From Chaetorhynchus papuensis (taxonomy: Eukaryota; Chordata; Aves; Passeriformes; Rhipiduridae): 64,000 bases of DNA. The stretch's first letter is position 1, and the number at the start of each line of letters is the position of its first letter. The notes under the pieces are model-generated. The model worked only from the letters and a program-made list of their open reading frames with translations, was not told the origin of the DNA and did no database searches. Location of the stretch: NCBI GenBank assembly GCA_013396525.1, contig VWYX01000216.1:306196-370195 (forward strand), in the 5' to 3' direction. Positions 51,263 through 62,777 of the stretch are shown here, in pieces. Both the position numbers and the translations under genes were made by a program.

Positions 51263-51964
51263 GGGATGCTGTGGCTGTATCTGCAGAGGCCACTCGGCCT
51301 CACCTGGACAAGGACATTGTCTTTGACAGGTGACCCCACGTTTGCTGCTCAGCTGCAACTGTTGGGGGCTGCAGAGATTTCTCCTGCTGGCCCTGAGGCA
51401 GGTTCCCAGGCTAAGGCAAGAGGAACAGACTTAGGCAGCCCTTACCTGTCAAACAAATGGTGAAAGCCACACCTCTATCTTCCATTCTGCACCCCATGCC
51501 CCGAAAATGCCTTCCAGTGGTCTAATGCTGCCCTTTCAGTTTTGAAGACTGGTGCCCTTGGCTTGAGCTGTTCAGGCCAAATCAGCAGTACAGTCCCTTA
51601 CAGGTGTTTGATTCAATTTTTTTCTAAGTTCCATGTCTTTAGAAATGGTTCTGCCTGTCCGTCAGGCCCTCCCAAATGCTATCTAAAAAAGTAGCCAATC
51701 TCAATGAACCCTGAATGAGGCAGGACCAAAATGACAGAGGGCAATGCTAGTGTTTTGTATCATCAACCAGCCAAAGTTCAGGGTCTGCCTTAATGGGAGG
51801 CGATCACACACAAGAAAGTGAAAACCCGTTAATTGCTAAATATCAGTTGTACTGATGATGCTTTAGGAATTAAAAGCCTCATTCTTGGCACTCCAACATG
51901 AAAGTCATAATACACGTCAGAATTATAAGCCTAAAGAGTACTGAACGAGAAAAGAATCTATAAT

Positions 51965-53034
51965 TGTACTTTTCAAGAAAAAAACTTTATTAATTAATAT
52001 ATACCTGAGAAAAATTTTCATTAGAACATACTTAATGATATCTCTGCAGTGCTAAGTGAGTCTGATATACATTTCTATCACCTGTCCAAAGAAGGCATCG
52101 GGGTATTTGAAAAATTTAAAAGCTTCCCCTTTGAAGGAACTTTGTCAAAATCAAATATAAAACATAAGTAATGCCTGAAATTAAAAAAAAAAGCATACTG
52201 GTCCAAAAAACTTTTTTACTTTTAGTTTTATAAATATATCTGTAAACAGAAATAGTTGGTATTTTAAATAATCTGATTACAAACCTCAGAGTTAAATACT
52301 TCTATTCTGAAGTGCAGCCACTTGTTCTTCTGTCACTGCCTAAAAAAAGTCAGAAACCAGCCATCCTCTGACACACAGAGAAAGAAAAGTAATCTTCTGT
52401 GCACTAAAAATTACTCACTTTTTAAAAACATACCCATCCATTCATTCATTGTTTCCATGAAAAGCTAATATTCGTTCACCTTTGTTGTTGAGATGTATTA
52501 AGCCAAAATATTTAAATCTGTTTTGTACAAACCAGGTTTAGTGAACAAAGAGATGGCCTATAGTAGTTTTCTGAAAAATGTTAATACTTTTTGTAAACTC
52601 ATTTTAGCAAAGTTACTGCTAACTGACCCGTTTATCTTGAAGACACTTCTTTATCACAAGAACGTAGAACTCACAAAATGATGTAACAAGTGATGACTAA
52701 AAGCGTATTTACCTATTGTACCATCAAGGTATTTCACATTGCATATATAATGTAAAAGGTATTTTTCTGTATATAATTAACAGTCTAAATAAAATCAGTA
52801 TGCCAAATGAAATGAACTCTCTTACTGAACACAGATGGGCATTAAATTCTAGAGATGTGTACAACTACAAGAAGAAAAGAGCAGCAAGTTTTAAATGTGC
52901 ATATGCTGTCAAAACAAAATAGAATTCCACCAATCCAGGTAAAGACCCACTTGAATCCAGGCAAGTCTGCAGAGTTCATTCATTCATCTTCCACACATGC
53001 ACTACATGCATGCAGCCAATAAACTTTTAACTTC
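51965..53034 (-). other. SPAG1: SPAG1 3'UTR
   Basis: About 1.07 kb of AT-rich sequence between the SPAG1 stop codon and the inferred cleavage site. No substantial frame or mobile element was found. Confidence 0.75.
51986..51991 (-). terminator. SPAG1: Poly(A) signal of SPAG1
   Basis: TTTATT on the + strand reads AATAAA on the minus strand, about 1.04 kb after the SPAG1 stop codon. Cleavage would fall roughly at 51,965-51,975, near a T-rich stretch on the minus strand. Confidence 0.7.
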
Positions 53035-53166
53035 TTAAAGTTCATAAACCTTTTTAAGGCTCTCAAGATCTTCCAGTGAGTACTGATCCCTCTGGCTTTC
53101 TGAAAGTAAGTCAAACAGTTGCTGCACATCTTCTTTTTCATTTTTGCTAAGAAGGGCCAGCACCAT
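53035..53166 (-). CDS. SPAG1: SPAG1 last coding exon: end of RPAP3-like domain
   Basis: 132 bases encoding 43 residues and TAA. Begins [18 protein letters not shown] directly after AERFK of the previous exon and ends SLKKVYEL. Matches the C-terminal helices of the RPAP3_C domain, which binds RUVBL proteins in related co-chaperones. The initial ATG is internal, not a start. Acceptor: T-run then CAG. Confidence 0.93.
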   Translation of the reverse strand: MVLALLSKNEKEDVQQLFDLLSESQRDQYSLEDLESLKKVYEL

Positions 53167-56100
53167 CTGAAAAAAAAACCCCACAAATTATCTTGTAATC
53201 AGCACAGGTTGACTGAAAATCATAGTATCTGACAGAGATACAAAAATCTGTGCGTTGTTTCCTTTTAAGATATGAAAATTTCCTTTAGATTTCTGTGCAA
53301 TTTAAGTACGCATTCAGTCTAGGTTCTTACCTTAAATCTTTCTGCTTTGCTTAAGTAGAAAAGGTGCTGATATGCAAGGCCAGGATCTTTTTGAGCTACA
53401 TAATGTTCCAATGACTGGATAAAAATCAAAAGGATTTCTCCTTCAAGTTTGTTACTTAGCAGCACTGGCAATTTTTTTGGATCAGTAATTGTTAAAAGAT
53501 CTGCACAAGCAGCTTTATCCTTACTGGCATTCACTGCATTTATAATCTGACCAAAGTCATAAGCATTGGATGGTTCTGAAACACGGAGTTTCTCAGAGGA
53601 TTTTTGTGGCACAAGCTTTGGAACAGCTTCCTCAGCAGGAACATGATGAGTCTCAGCATCTTCTGATGTAGCAAACTGTCTCTCTTCCTGTTCATCAGGT
53701 TCAGTCACCTTCACAAAGGAAGTGGCAACAGATCACTTAATGTGGACATAGAGATAACCTGAAACTTCATGAACTGCATATATCCATCATATCACTGGTT
53801 AAAGCTGGCATCCTGCTCTTCAGAAAAGGCACCCCTGTTCTTTCATGCCCTACTGCCCCCCAGAACAGCAGCTCTCTAATTCACTTTTCAAGGCTCACAG
53901 TCAAAAGTGTGTATTTTACAGCGCCTTTCACTGCTTGGCACTGCACCAGGAATCACAGCTGGAAAGCACTGGAAAAAGGAGGGATGCAGGGGAAAGGAGG
54001 ACTCTACACATGCATTAAATGTGACATTCCAGAAGATAAGAAGAATTGGAGTCAAGGTAGCAGACAAACATGTTTCATTTCTCTGCTGTGCCTCCAGGGC
54101 AGTACAGGCACATGGCAGCTGGATCAGGTTGTTGTTGTGGAAGGAGAAAGGTCAGCATGGATAAACTGCCTCACTGTCCACTTCACTTCTCCTGAGATTG
54201 CAGCCTCTAACAACTTTCATGAATCAGTCACTAGAAAATTAACTATAGGGCCAACTAAATTTGCAAAAATCTATTTCAAGCCATGAAAAGTTCTGAAATT
54301 GATATAACCTGACTAAAACTTACTGAACAGGGTCTCTCAGTGCCAAGTATTTTGAAAAGTCCGAAGATACTGTATTGCATAAACAGGGGATTAGTAATTT
54401 TTGGAAAATTCTGCATTTGGCTTACAGACATTTTGTTCTGTTTTTCAACAATCCTTAGAATCGAGGGAGAAAATTTGACTGTCTTTTATATAATTATAGC
54501 TCAATTAACATGGAATAATGATGATAAATTATTTTTCTAATTTTTTCTTTGCAATCTGTTTTCATGGAACTACCCTGGACTACAGCAAGTAAAAGAGGGG
54601 AGCCTCTCCACATGGGCAGTTGTAACTATGACAGTAAACATAAATGCTTCCTGCATCACCCCTAGAAAAACTACCAGTGCCAGCAATGTAGTTAGCTGGT
54701 CTCTGAACAATGTGGTCACTTCCCATACCTCCTCTAAACACTTTTCAGGTCCCTTTGTTTGTCACAACTCAGAGCTTAACTAACACTATACCAGCTTATG
54801 CTGGTTACATAAAATCCATGAGCTCGTGACAATCTGAAGTACTTCAAGAACGTATTTTTTTTCCTATATTAGTAACTGCAGCCTCCATTATACCATATTC
54901 TGAAATTACATTATGAAATTACAGCATCACTGTACAGACTGCAACTATGTTTTTTACCTATACATTTTTAAATGAAAAGGGGAAAAAGAATTCTTAAACG
55001 ACCAGCAAAGCTAGAATCCAAAAATATCAGATGACTGAGAAAATCCTTTCATCACCTAATTCTACTCAGAACTGTGCAAAGCTAATGTTTTGATCCTGTA
55101 CATAACATTACATCCTGTGTTTCTTTTGTAAGATCCTACATATGTTTTACTCTTGCTCTTTAGGGCAGGATTTCATTTTTCAGACCCATAACTTTAGGAC
55201 CAGCATAGGAGCAGCCAGCACATCTGCTGACCACAGACCTCTACCAGCACAGCCCCAGAGGCTGCCCAAGAAGCACAGACTTCAAAAGCAAAACTGCTAT
55301 TTCACAGCTGCATTCTGTAAAACATATATTTCAAAGTTTAAGCAGCTTTTGTTTACAAGGAGCATATCCTCAAGTTTAGTGCCATCTAAATGGACTATTT
55401 CCCTTTCTGCTGCAGTTCTGAATACACTTGTGAGCAGTCCAAGCTTTATCACATGTAAAAATCCTCCAATGTGCCCTCAAAATAACACCACCCCCCCCCA
55501 AAGATATAGATTCAAGATGGGCAAACAAAAGCTGTAATATTATCTCTTCAAATGTGTGGCTTCTGTTGTGTTTGCTTTTAAAAAATGAACAGGTTTACCA
55601 CCTCTTGTATGGTTATTTTCTTCCCTTGCTTTTGTCGACTGCCAGCTCCAGCACTGCTGTCAAGGTCAAGCAGTAGGGTTACCTCCTCCAATTCCTTTTG
55701 TGCTTCAACAACATTTGGATCTATTAGAAGTACCTTGTTGAAATCATCAACACTGGCTTCATAATTCTGTAAATAGAGGAAAATATTTTTCTCATAAGCA
55801 CATCACTAGAAAAATAAATCTGAACTACCATACTGTCGTAAACAAGTAAGAAAGGTAAAAATACTGGGATTTGGACACTAAGTAGACAAAAATAATCTAA
55901 ATAATGATACTGTAATTTCATTAGAGGGGAAAAAGGAAATGAGATTTGAGTTTGAGTTAATACTCTGTAACTAAATACTTCCAATTAAATATGTAATATG
56001 AAATAATTTATTCTCAGAAACCTATTCCCTGTATCAGAGCACAAAGTTTCCTGCTTTCAAGCATAATTGCTTATAGTGTAACACTGCTTCACAATGAATA

Positions 56101-59100
56101 TAATATGAATCCAGCAAGTCTGCACACTTTTCCCAATAAGAGAGCTAAATTGAGCTTTGATTAAAGATATATCTTCCTGGGCTCCAATCCAATGGACCAC
56201 CTCTTACAGTGAAATTTTGAGGAGACTGGGATTATGTTATGAATTCTGGGCTAAACAAGATTAGGACAAACTGACAGAGTGGCATTAGGACACAGTCCCT
56301 CAATAATCAGTCTTGTAATTTGTTTAATGCTTTTATTTTGAATTTTTTCCGTATAAATTACTATTTTTTAGACTAAATTTTCTGGAGAGATGAAGTTAAT
56401 AGCATCAACTGAGGAAGACTGGAATTATCACATAGAAAAATCAAGACATCTCAAGGGCTGGAGTATCAAAAATAAAGATGAAATGCAGCAGTAAACAGTA
56501 AAAGACCATGCAGACAGTAAAAGACCAACACCATTCCTTGTGTGAGTGGTCTAATATTTCTTCTGTTCCCCAGCAGTATCGTAAGGTTACTATTAAATCA
56601 TTTGTATTATCATGGAAAAAAAAAATCCTCATGTACCACCTGAGGTACTTTCTCAGCACCTCATCTGTCAACAGAGGAGCCAGTGTCCGAGTCACTCACA
56701 CTCTTTCCCACAGAGAATATTTTGTTCCACACTGGTGGCCAGTATTCAAGGTGCAGAGAGGCTGCACGATGTCAGTAGGTGAACTGAAGCCTGCCACGTC
56801 ATGAAGGAAGAGTGAGAGAACGAGAATTATGTATCCCTAACAAAGGAATGCACAAAGAGGCCAGGTTGCTTTAATCAGAAAGCCACTACTAGTTAATTTA
56901 AATAATTTGAATTACAGCTGTGAGGATTCACAACTATAGAGAAATGAGATTCTGGAACATACTTCTGAAAACAATAACAAGGGTCAGCAACCAACTCTAC
57001 TGAATTTAAAACTGCAGCCTCCAGACTGCCCAACAAAAATCATAGAAGACAACTGTACCCAAAGAAAGAGTAGACTACCACCTGTAGGAGATGCTGTTTG
57101 GGGTCCTGTGTCCTATGGCACAGGCCTAATGCATCTCACTAACATTTTTTCCTGATCTTCCCTTAACTACATCTCAGTAAATCTGTTAAAAACCACCTAA
57201 TTTACTACATTAAATTCCACTGCAGCTTTTATGGTTAAATGTCTGGCTATTTGTATTCAAATAACACTTCCCACCTTAGCTATGTCTTTGCCAAACTACA
57301 TGCCTTTAGCTCATACGATTTTTCATTACAGAGTCATTTGTCAACTTCAGATCACTTTTGTTATTCTCTCTAGCTTTACCTATCACTTGCATCCCTGAAA
57401 TTAGCAATAATGAAGGCATTAAATCCAACCACAAAACATTTTGAGAGTCCCCAGCTCAGACTGTTCTGAAGGAGTTCATGAACACTATCTTTCAGGTTGT
57501 CTTCAATAATACGAAAATAGCGCTTTTTTTCTAGGATATGCAAAAAAGCAGAAGTTATTCTCGACCTTCTTCATGAGTGTGAATGGGTAATACCCTTGTC
57601 TGGTAGAATCACTATGTACTCATATTTATACTGACTTTTTATCAAGTTCAACAACATAAGGTTAGAGATGATTAATACCAGGTAGCTTGGCAGAGTTACA
57701 GAAAAAACATCAACAAAATTAGGACTTTTCACACTTTCAAAATTTCATAGCTACTGCAACAGAGGAACAAATGTATCACATTCCTAGGACTTGCATTTGG
57801 AACTATAACATGGAATGAGAATAGGCTGGTATGCTGCTAAGCAGAAACAGGTTCTCAGGTGATTTGTAAGCTGAGACACCATCAGGTAGCTTTTTGTTAA
57901 GGCATCAAACATAATGGAGGTCTGAGATAAGTGTCCATTTGAAGGACAATGATGAAATTTGGTGGACCTCCAGTCCACTACTGCAACATGGAAGAAAGCA
58001 CTTCAGATGCCTGTTTAAAGACACTTGTAAATTTAATACAAAGCAGGTGACAAGAGCTGCCATCGTGAGCCTACAGAAGCAAGAAGCTGATAATTCAACA
58101 CCAAGTAAGAGCTGATGGGTGGAGAAGGATTGCAATGGGAGAATTATGGAGTGTAAAGGCTAATTTAACATCACTGAAGATGGGGAACCACCAGAGAGAG
58201 GGACAAATGAAACGACATGGTTCAAATGATGGAACGTGAGATTTGAAGTCACATTCAGGATGGATATGAACAATGTGTCTGCATTTATGATGATCAGGTA
58301 AAAGGACACTCTAAAAACAGTATGTAAGATGAGCGCTGTAGAGACACCACCACCGTGCAGGTGGAAAGGCTGAGAACTGACACTGCCACAGAGTGACAAA
58401 GTACAGTACTGACAAAGGGTTGTAATGCATTTGGGGGAGAGAGAAAACAATTATAATTAAACCCCTGGTTAGTATGTCAGGCACTTAAACATGAGCAGAT
58501 GCCAAGACAGCTTGAGATTTTAGTTTGGACAGATGAAGACAGACTTGGAGAGAATCCATTTGTCATCAGCAAAGTTATAGTAAACTCCTTGACAGATAAA
58601 GCAGACCAGGATACCCAGAAGGAGAATACTAGAATATTGGAACAGATTTGAAACTTGCTTAAATTATCTCCAGTCAAACCTTATTTATTACAATGTTCTT
58701 GTATTTTCTCAAATTATTACATCAACATGCAGGTTTTTATGCAGCAAAAGTATTTATATAATGTTCTATGTATGCCTAATGCTCTACAAAGTAATAAACC
58801 ATCACACTGAGTACTTTGTATTCACCAATTGACAGCAACTACCTCATTGCCTTTTAAGATGGTAAGCAAGTTTAGAAGTGCTTAAGAATACCTGCTATGT
58901 TCTTTTTCCTCACCTGTAATCCTTTGTACGCTAGCGCTCTTCTATAAAAAGCTTTAATATTAGAATCTTCTATCTGAAGAACATGATCACAATCCTGCTT
59001 AGCCTCTTCATATTTATACAGTTTCAAGTAACAGAGAGCTCTAACACAGAAAAACAGAATATACTGCAATATAAGTAAATTCTACAGTGCTGTAGTGCCA

Positions 59101-62100
59101 ACATATCTGACTCGCAGATGTTAGTTACAGTACTTCACACAATTCAGTCTCAATGGATTTTTTTTAAAAAATGCATAAAACCATTAACTATCAAAAACAT
59201 CACTGGAGAAGGCCAATTCCTGCAATAAAAGGCAAAATTCAAGTATCACTAATGCTTAAAGTTAAGCAGATATGCAATTATTTTAAAAGCAGAGGCTATG
59301 TTAGTATAATATGATAGTATAGTGGTTAATGCAATATGGATTTTATACAGCCATTCTGGGTAAAATGTGCTCTGGATTAAATAAACAACAGTGCTCTCTG
59401 TACCTAATAATTACTTGGAACTCTCCTCTTCAAGTACTGTTCTAATCAAATCCTTCTTAGTTTGTAAAAGCTGATAAGATTACAGCATAAAGAATTATTC
59501 TGCTGAATTAGGTCAACCTTTAAAATGATGCTGATGTATGACTGTGTTCTTACTTTTATTTTCTCAGGATGTACATGTTCTCTGAATTATTACTCTTTGT
59601 ATCTGAGATTCTGCTACTGCACGTTAAGTTTTTAATCCAAATCATACCAGTATTCTCAAAAAATGGTGCCATGCTAATTATAACACCTACTATTGCCTAC
59701 TCTATTTATATAAACAATTTTAAGATATATATCAGTAACATTAATACTCGCTCCCCTTGAAAAACGTTGTTTTACAATAAATCCATTTTGTTATTATAAA
59801 CACTTACCAAGCAGGAAAAAAATCCCTTTTTCACAATGAGTGAAGGTATGCAAAATCTGTATTTGCAGTGAGAAAATGTAAGTACTGTTATCCCACAAAG
59901 CAGCGTTAGATTTTGGATCTTTACCTGTTAGTGTAGACAGTACATTCCTCAGTATTTAACTTCATGCACTCACTGTATTTATTTGCAGCTTCTTCATATT
60001 CCCCCATTTTTACAAAATCATTCCCTTCCTTTTTCAACCTCTTGAACTTCTCCATAGCTTCCTCACCTACACCACAAAAGGATCACAGTGTTATGTAAGG
60101 TCAGTTCATTAAGGGTGGCTGAATGATCTGTGCAGACTAAGGATTAACGCCTGGCAATGGAGCCTCTCTGTCAGTCTGCACACGGCCGTTCCTGTCCCCA
60201 GCCTCCCCTGCTGCTCTAACAAAGGCAAAAACCACCAGATACATTTGGCTCAACAAATACCTCCCCATCCACCAGCATAAATACTCTGCTGAAAATAACA
60301 GGAATGCAACAGACAGCTTTGAGTTTTCACAGTTTCTGTGTGGTAGAGAGGACCTACCTACCTGTCTCCACTGAGACCCTGCTTTTACAACAGTGGAGAT
60401 TTAATCAGCAGGATTAAAGGTCTTCCCGATCTCCACCATCACACCAAGGCAGCCATAATTTGATCTAATATTTTCTTTGCAATCAACTACCACAATTACT
60501 ATGCTAAACTGACAATGACAAACAAATTATCACATCAGTTGGAGGTAGGGATACATCAGTAATATTCTGCTAACAACTATTTATAAAAGATGCGCTGAGG
60601 AACCTGGAAACACCTAACTACACTTTTTTTTAATTAATACTGTGTTACTCCATAGTTGACATCTTAATTCCACATCATTTGCTGCAGATGTTCTTGGGTT
60701 AGGCTACAGTTTTTAGCTGTGTTTGCAGTGAAAAACTGATCCTGACTGCAGCTTCAGGCCTCTGTTGTGAGCAAACAAAAATTAGCAACACAGCTCTAAG
60801 TAAATCATAATGAAATAATCAACTTTTTGCACCCTACTGAAGAATGTGAGCCCCCTGCCAAGCTTCAGGTTTTCAACATTGTATATAACCAACAATTTTA
60901 ACCAATAATTAAACTGAGTTCTTTTATAGAAACATGGCAGTTTCCTATACCAGAAAACTACATGTGGACTTGAGGAAAAAATAAACTACATGAAACACAC
61001 AACAAAATTATAACTCAAGTTGTAAGACACAAAGAAAAACACACAATTGTTGCAAAAAAGTGTCAGCCAACAATAAGGTTTAACTACTGACTGAACATTA
61101 CTGCTGGCATCCTTCCAATACCAGCTATCGCTGTCAGGTCTCATTGATGCAGCAGAGGCCTGAGAAGGCAACCAGAACCTTAGAATCAGCCTTCAGTGAA
61201 GAAAACAGTTACACAATAATTGTTTAATATTTCTAAAAACAAAGCCTAAACAAAGCCTGCTCTATTTGAAATAGACTGAGACATGTTTTGCATCAAAATG
61301 CTGCCAAGCATTTGGAGGACATTCAGTACTGCAGTAATGCACTATAGACATATAACCCCATCACTGTTACATATTTGGCCAACAGCCCAGTTACAAACTG
61401 CAGTCACCCCTGTATTAATCGAAGGGAGATTATCTTCAATACTACTTATACTGAAATAAACTCAAAGGGAAACCAATTAATACTTGAATAAGGAATCATA
61501 AGGTTAAAGCCTTTGCAAAAAGTGTTTAATGTCAGTAACAACTGAATCAGAGAGCTTCCTTCACCTTATTTACTGAAGGAGAAAAATGGAAACTGCAATG
61601 AAGGGGAAAAAAAAGTCAGGAAGGAATTTAGTTTCCTAGAGTTCAGCACTCAGCGATTATGTATAGACAAGTCCAGAACATCTCTGAAACGTGTCTCCTG
61701 AATGTCTTCTGCCAAAGTTGGATGTATGTTTGGGTGGTGGTTTTTCTGGGGGAAAACTGTTATAACTGTATTATGATGTCAGGGAAACCACCAATGCTTG
61801 TCCTGAGCGGCATCAGGCACAGCATCGCCAGCCAGGCAACAGAGGGGATTGTCCTGCTCTGCTCTGCTCTGCACTGGTGTGGCCTCACATCGAGTGCTGG
61901 AGGCAGTTTTGGGCACCACAATGTAAGAAAGACAAGAAGCCATTAGAGAGCATCCAAAGGAGGGCCACAAGCATGGTGAAGGGTCTGGAGGGGAAGTTGT
62001 ATGAGGAGCAGCTGAGGTCACTTCGTCTGTTCAGCCTGGAGGAAGCTGAGGGGAGACCTCACTGAGGTCTTCAATATCTTCACAAGGAGAAGCAGAGGGG

Positions 62101-62777
62101 CGGGAACTGATCCCTTCACTCTTGTGACCAGTGACAGGACTCGAGGAAGTGGAGCAAGGGGAGGTTTAGGTTGGGTATCACAAAAAGGTTCCTCACCCAG
62201 AGGGTGGCTGGGCACTGGAACAGTCCCCAGGGAGTGGTCACAGCACCATGGCTGACAGAGTTCAAGAAAGGTTTGGACATGGACAATGCTCTCAGGCACA
62301 CAGTGTGAATCTTGGGGTATCCCGTGCAGGGCCAGGAGTTGGGGTTTGGTGATCCTGCTAATTTTGCCGATGACTATTTCTGTTGATTTTATATAACTTC
62401 AGAAATTACATGCTGCAGACTACATCACTTGGTTTAAAAAAATTACCATAACTCAATCATGTAAATGACAGTCATCTACTTTGGCTTTTCACAAAGGTCT
62501 CTAAAAAGTATTTTCTAAAGCAGTTTCTTTGACATTGTTAAAATGTATTCCACTTTCTAATTAGGTTTTTTTCCTGAATGTATATTTGCATTAGCTGTAC
62601 ATACGGTTCATCTGCAATTGTTCTTCTCTGTTGATGTCTACAGTACTTGGCTTATTCTCTGAAGTGAGGCTTCCTCCATCCCACCTGTGTATCTGAGCAG
62701 CAACTGGAACAACTGGAATTGGTGGCAGCTTCTCTCTCCAACTGGGACCATCCTGATCTATTAAAATCTTCGTTATT
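53035..62777 (-). CDS. SPAG1: SPAG1 (sperm-associated antigen 1), 3' half, spliced, partial
   Basis: Six exons join in phase into about 371 codons plus stop, the C-terminal part of a protein of about 926 residues in human. They cover a linker ([15 protein letters not shown]), the third TPR domain and the C-terminal RPAP3-like domain. The five carboxylate-clamp residues that grip the EEVD tails of Hsp70/Hsp90 are visible in the TPR part: Lys and Asn of the KKEGND stretch, Asn of YTNRAL, and Lys and Arg of KAFYRRA. SPAG1 is a cytosolic co-chaperone of the R2TP-like system (with RUVBL1/2 and PIH proteins) that preassembles axonemal dynein arms; human loss causes primary ciliary dyskinesia. The gene ends KKVYEL-stop (human ends KRQYEL, recalled). 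The N-terminal TPR domains and start lie beyond 64,000. The frame shows no damage. The span includes introns; exons are listed separately. Confidence 0.95.
53167..53330 (-). other. SPAG1: SPAG1 last intron (164 bases)
   Basis: A very short intron. The donor is GTAAGA and the acceptor is GGGGTTTTTTTTTCAG, both read on the minus strand. Its removal joins two phase-0 exons. Confidence 0.9.
53331..53708 (-). CDS. SPAG1: SPAG1 exon: acidic linker and RPAP3-like domain
   Basis: 378 bases, 126 codons, phase 0 at both ends. An acidic, poorly conserved linker ([12 protein letters not shown] and on) is followed by the conserved [23 protein letters not shown] and YLSKAERFK motifs of the RPAP3_C domain, the part that contacts the RUVBL1/2 ATPases in RPAP3-type proteins. 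The acceptor is TTTGTGAAG and the donor is TTTAAG|GTAAGA. Confidence 0.95.
53709..55601 (-). other. SPAG1: SPAG1 intron (1.9 kb)
   Basis: No exon is supported between these two; open frames near 53.9-54.3 kb and 55.1-55.5 kb on the + strand have no recognisable content. A C-run lies at about 55,490-55,499. Confidence 0.85.
55602..55766 (-). CDS. SPAG1: SPAG1 exon: end of third TPR domain
   Basis: 165 bases, 55 codons, phase 0. It encodes [20 protein letters not shown], the last TPR helix pair, then [15 protein letters not shown] and a basic linker ([13 protein letters not shown]). The acceptor is TATTTACAG. Two donors three bases apart are possible: GTGGTA after GAG (used here) or GTAAAC after GTG, the second giving one extra Val. 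The family sequence QEVNE (recalled) fits the shorter form. Confidence 0.93.
55767..58913 (-). other. SPAG1: SPAG1 intron (3.1 kb)
   Basis: AT-rich. Short frames at 57.8-58.7 kb on the minus strand lack similarity to anything recognised and are not needed for the reading frame. Confidence 0.85.
58914..59040 (-). CDS. SPAG1: SPAG1 exon: middle of third TPR domain
   Basis: 127 bases. Its first A completes the Arg of TNRAL. It encodes [20 protein letters not shown] and [15 protein letters not shown]. The Lys and Arg of KAFYRRA are two of the carboxylate-clamp residues. The donor is TTACAG|GTGAGG and the acceptor is CTGTGTTAG. Confidence 0.95.
59041..59924 (-). other. SPAG1: SPAG1 intron (0.88 kb)
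   Basis: AT-rich, nothing else recognised. Confidence 0.85.
59925..60066 (-). CDS. SPAG1: SPAG1 exon: start of third TPR domain
   Basis: 142 bases. It begins with GT, completing an Arg codon with C of the previous exon, then encodes [20 protein letters not shown] and [20 protein letters not shown] up to YTN. It contains the Lys and two Asn residues of the chaperone-tail clamp. The donor is AACAG|GTAAAG and the acceptor is TGGTGTAG. Confidence 0.94.
60067..62604 (-). other. SPAG1: SPAG1 intron (2.5 kb) with CR1 insertion
   Basis: Holds the CR1 fragment at 61,797-62,356, antisense to SPAG1. The rest is AT-rich without recognised features. Confidence 0.85.
61797..62356 (+). mobile_element. CR1 LINE fragment with reverse-transcriptase remnant
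   Basis: About 560 bases matching the 3' part of an avian CR1 in sense orientation. The left half translates to the C-terminal part of the CR1 ORF2 protein: [38 protein letters not shown]. The frame then breaks, but later short pieces (GRFRL-type and FFTQRVVGHW-type text in other frames) carry on. It ends in the conserved tail (CAGGGCCAGGAGTTGG, GTGATCCTGC) and lacks the terminal ATTCTATG repeats. It is 5'-truncated and inactive. A (TGCTC)n microsatellite of about three and a half units lies at 61,858-61,873. Confidence 0.92.
62605..62777 (-). CDS. SPAG1: SPAG1 exon: linker before third TPR domain
   Basis: 173 bases. The first A completes a codon begun in an exon outside the window (an Arg, if AG precedes). 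It encodes [20 protein letters not shown], then [22 protein letters not shown] and EEQLQMN. The GPxWREKLxPIP core is conserved with mammals (recalled); the rest is variable linker. The donor is AACC|GTATGT; reading through it would hit a stop after six bases of false frame (RMYS). The acceptor is TTCTTTTTCAG. Confidence 0.93.

Larger units (their letters stand above)
46931..51964. other. Intergenic region between convergent RNF19A and SPAG1
   Basis: About 5 kb separates the two poly(A) sites. The left part (to 48.5 kb) is AT-rich and holds a perfect palindrome. From about 48.6 to 51.5 kb the GC content is clearly higher. Many short open frames occur there on both strands, but none has recognisable content or splice-site support. 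A possible LTR-like fragment lies at 50,974-51,262. Confidence 0.7.

Noticed and set aside
61779..62299. Minus-strand frames of 80-93 codons
   Set aside because: They are antisense to the CR1 element and have no meaning of their own.
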